DNA of 13,211 bases, taken from NCBI GenBank assembly GCA_050305975.1, contig JBNLGI010000171.1, positions 1 through 13,211 on the forward strand, written 5' to 3'. Position numbers and translations under genes: made by a program. Origin of the DNA: Thiodiazotropha sp050305975. GTDB taxonomy: Bacteria; Pseudomonadota; Gammaproteobacteria; Chromatiales; Chromatiaceae. This document shows, piece after piece, positions 12,108 through 13,211 of this stretch. Below the pieces are notes generated by a model, which saw only the letters and a program-made list of their open reading frames with translations, ran no database searches and was not told the DNA's origin. Position 1 is the first letter of the stretch, and every line of letters starts with the position of its first letter.

Positions 12108-13211
12108 TCAATTCGAACCCTGAACCACCTGCAGCGCGCTCTCCCGCGTCGCACGCGTGATGGCGTTCAGGATACCCTCCGCGTCGAGACCGGCCTCCGC
12201 CAGCTGCTCGTCGTGGCTGGCGTGATCCAGGTAGCGGTCAGGCAGGCCCAGGTTCAGCACCCGCACCGGATGGCCCAGGCGGCTCAGATACTCGTTGACG
12301 CCGGAGCCGGCGCCACCGCCGACCGCATTCTCCTCCAGCGTAACCAGCAGTTGATGGCGCCGGGCGAGATCGGCCACCAGCGCTTCGTCCAGGGGTTTGA
12401 CGAAACGCATGTTCACCAGGGTGGCATCGAGCCGTTCGGCCACCTGGGCGGCCGTCGTCAGCAGGCTGCCGAAGGCCAGCAGGGCGATGCGCTGTCCCTC
12501 GCGCCGGATCTCCCCGCGACCGAAGGGCAGCGGCCGGGGATCGACCTGCACGGCCACGCCCGGCCCGGCGCCCCGGGGATAGCGCACCATGGCCGGTCCA
12601 TCGTGTTCGAAGGCGGTCTGCAGCAGCGCCGCGCACTCGTTCTCGTCCGCCGGCGCCATGATCGCCAGGTTGGGCACGGCGCGGGCGTAGCTGAGATCGA
12701 AACTGCCGGCGTGGGTGGCGCCGTCGGCGCCCACCAGGCCGGCGCGGTCCACCGCCAGGGTTACGTCCAGGTTCTGCAGCGCCACGTCGTGGATCAGCTG
12801 GTCGTAGGCCCGCTGCAGGAAGGTGGAGTAGATCGCCACCACCGGCTTGAGCCCCTCGCAGGCGAGTCCGGCGGCGAAGGTGAGGGCATGCTGCTCGGCG
12901 ATGCCGACATCGAAGTAGCGCCTGGGGAAGCGTTTGGAGAAATTCACCAGCCCCGAGCCCTCGCACATGGCCGGGGTGATCGCCACCAGCCGGTCGTCCC
13001 GCTCGGCGGCGGCGCAGAGCCAGTCGCCGAAGACCTGGGTGTAGGTCTTCGCCTTGGTGGTGGTCTTCTCCATCTTGCCGGTGGCGGGATCGAAGGGAGT
13101 GACGCCGTGATAGCCGCAGGGATCGTCCTCGGCCGGCTCGAAGCCCCGGCCCTTCTGGGTCACCACGTGCAGCAGGCGCGGCCCGTGAATCTGCGACATG
13201 TTGCGCAGGGT
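12108..13211 (-). CDS. dxs: 1-deoxy-D-xylulose-5-phosphate synthase, C-terminal part
   Basis: Thiamine-diphosphate enzyme that condenses pyruvate and glyceraldehyde-3-phosphate, the first step of the MEP isoprenoid pathway (and of thiamine and pyridoxal synthesis). The frame enters at the window edge and gives 367 residues, about 60 percent of the usual 620. It begins in the linker GPRLLHVVTQKGRGFEPAE. It then covers the pyrimidine-binding domain, with FDVGIAEQHA carrying the catalytic Glu that activates the cofactor, STFLQRAYDQ, and DRAGLVGADGATHAGSFD with the substrate-site Asp and His. The transketolase C-terminal domain follows. The N-terminal diphosphate-binding domain lies outside the window. 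No break is seen. gloB follows in the same direction. Confidence 0.97.
   Translation of the reverse strand, partial: TLRNMSQIHGPRLLHVVTQKGRGFEPAEDDPCGYHGVTPFDPATGKMEKTTTKAKTYTQVFGDWLCAAAERDDRLVAITPAMCEGSGLVNFSKRFPRRYFDVGIAEQHALTFAAGLACEGLKPVVAIYSTFLQRAYDQLIHDVALQNLDVTLAVDRAGLVGADGATHAGSFDLSYARAVPNLAIMAPADENECAALLQTAFEHDGPAMVRYPRGAGPGVAVQVDPRPLPFGRGEIRREGQRIALLAFGSLLTTAAQVAERLDATLVNMRFVKPLDEALVADLARRHQLLVTLEENAVGGGAGSGVNEYLSRLGHPVRVLNLGLPDRYLDHASHDEQLAEAGLDAEGILNAITRATRESALQVVQGSN

Noticed and set aside
11266..12123. Plus-strand frame of 285 codons opposite gloB
   Set aside because: Complementary shadow of gloB; Gly/Arg-rich and without any recognisable motif.

Overview
The window looks like chromosomal core DNA of a GC-rich autotrophic gammaproteobacterium, most like a sulfur-oxidising Chromatiales-type lineage. 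Two things support this. The first is the gene order rsmI / lpoA-yraN-diaA-dolP, a gammaproteobacterial signature. The second is a proteobacterial class I phosphoribulokinase, the committed step of the Calvin cycle. The lineage is an inference: no rRNA gene is present. I see no mobile element, tRNA, rRNA or CRISPR array, and no spacer between genes exceeds about 200 bases.

Layout. Positions 1-99 (minus) hold the first 33 codons of rsmI, divergent from a plus-strand cell-envelope and division cluster: lpoA (155-2146), yraN (2157-2513), diaA (2619-3206), dolP (3233-3814) and, five bases further on, a GlcD/D-lactate-dehydrogenase-like flavoprotein (3820-5202). After a strongly folded leader (5223-5326) comes a small secreted protein of unknown function (5343-5765), closed by a clear terminator. 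Next are two tandem but divergent NhaD-type Na+/H+ antiporters (5964-7433 and 7562-9001), each with its own structured or regulated leader. Then come phosphoribulokinase (9160-10032), a strong terminator, and a SLAC1/TehA-family anion channel (10221-11180). Convergent to these, on the minus strand, lie gloB (11311-12090) and the C-terminal part of dxs (12108 to the window end), which probably form one operon.

How the genes work together. LpoA activates the PBP1a peptidoglycan synthase, DolP protects outer-membrane integrity, DiaA times replication initiation by binding DnaA, and YraN is a conserved nuclease-fold protein. The NhaD pair exports Na+ (or Li+) in exchange for protons and should support pH and sodium homeostasis. 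Prk makes ribulose-1,5-bisphosphate for RuBisCO. Dxs starts isoprenoid synthesis, and GloB finishes glutathione-dependent methylglyoxal detoxification.

Most of the window is recognisable core metabolism. The parts that deserve a second look are noncoding or unassigned. They are the folded leader with two competing stems and a possible 39-codon leader frame before the secreted unknown protein, the competing hairpins before the second nhaD (which also lacks a Shine-Dalgarno), and the divergence between the two NhaD copies at a core Asp/Glu position.
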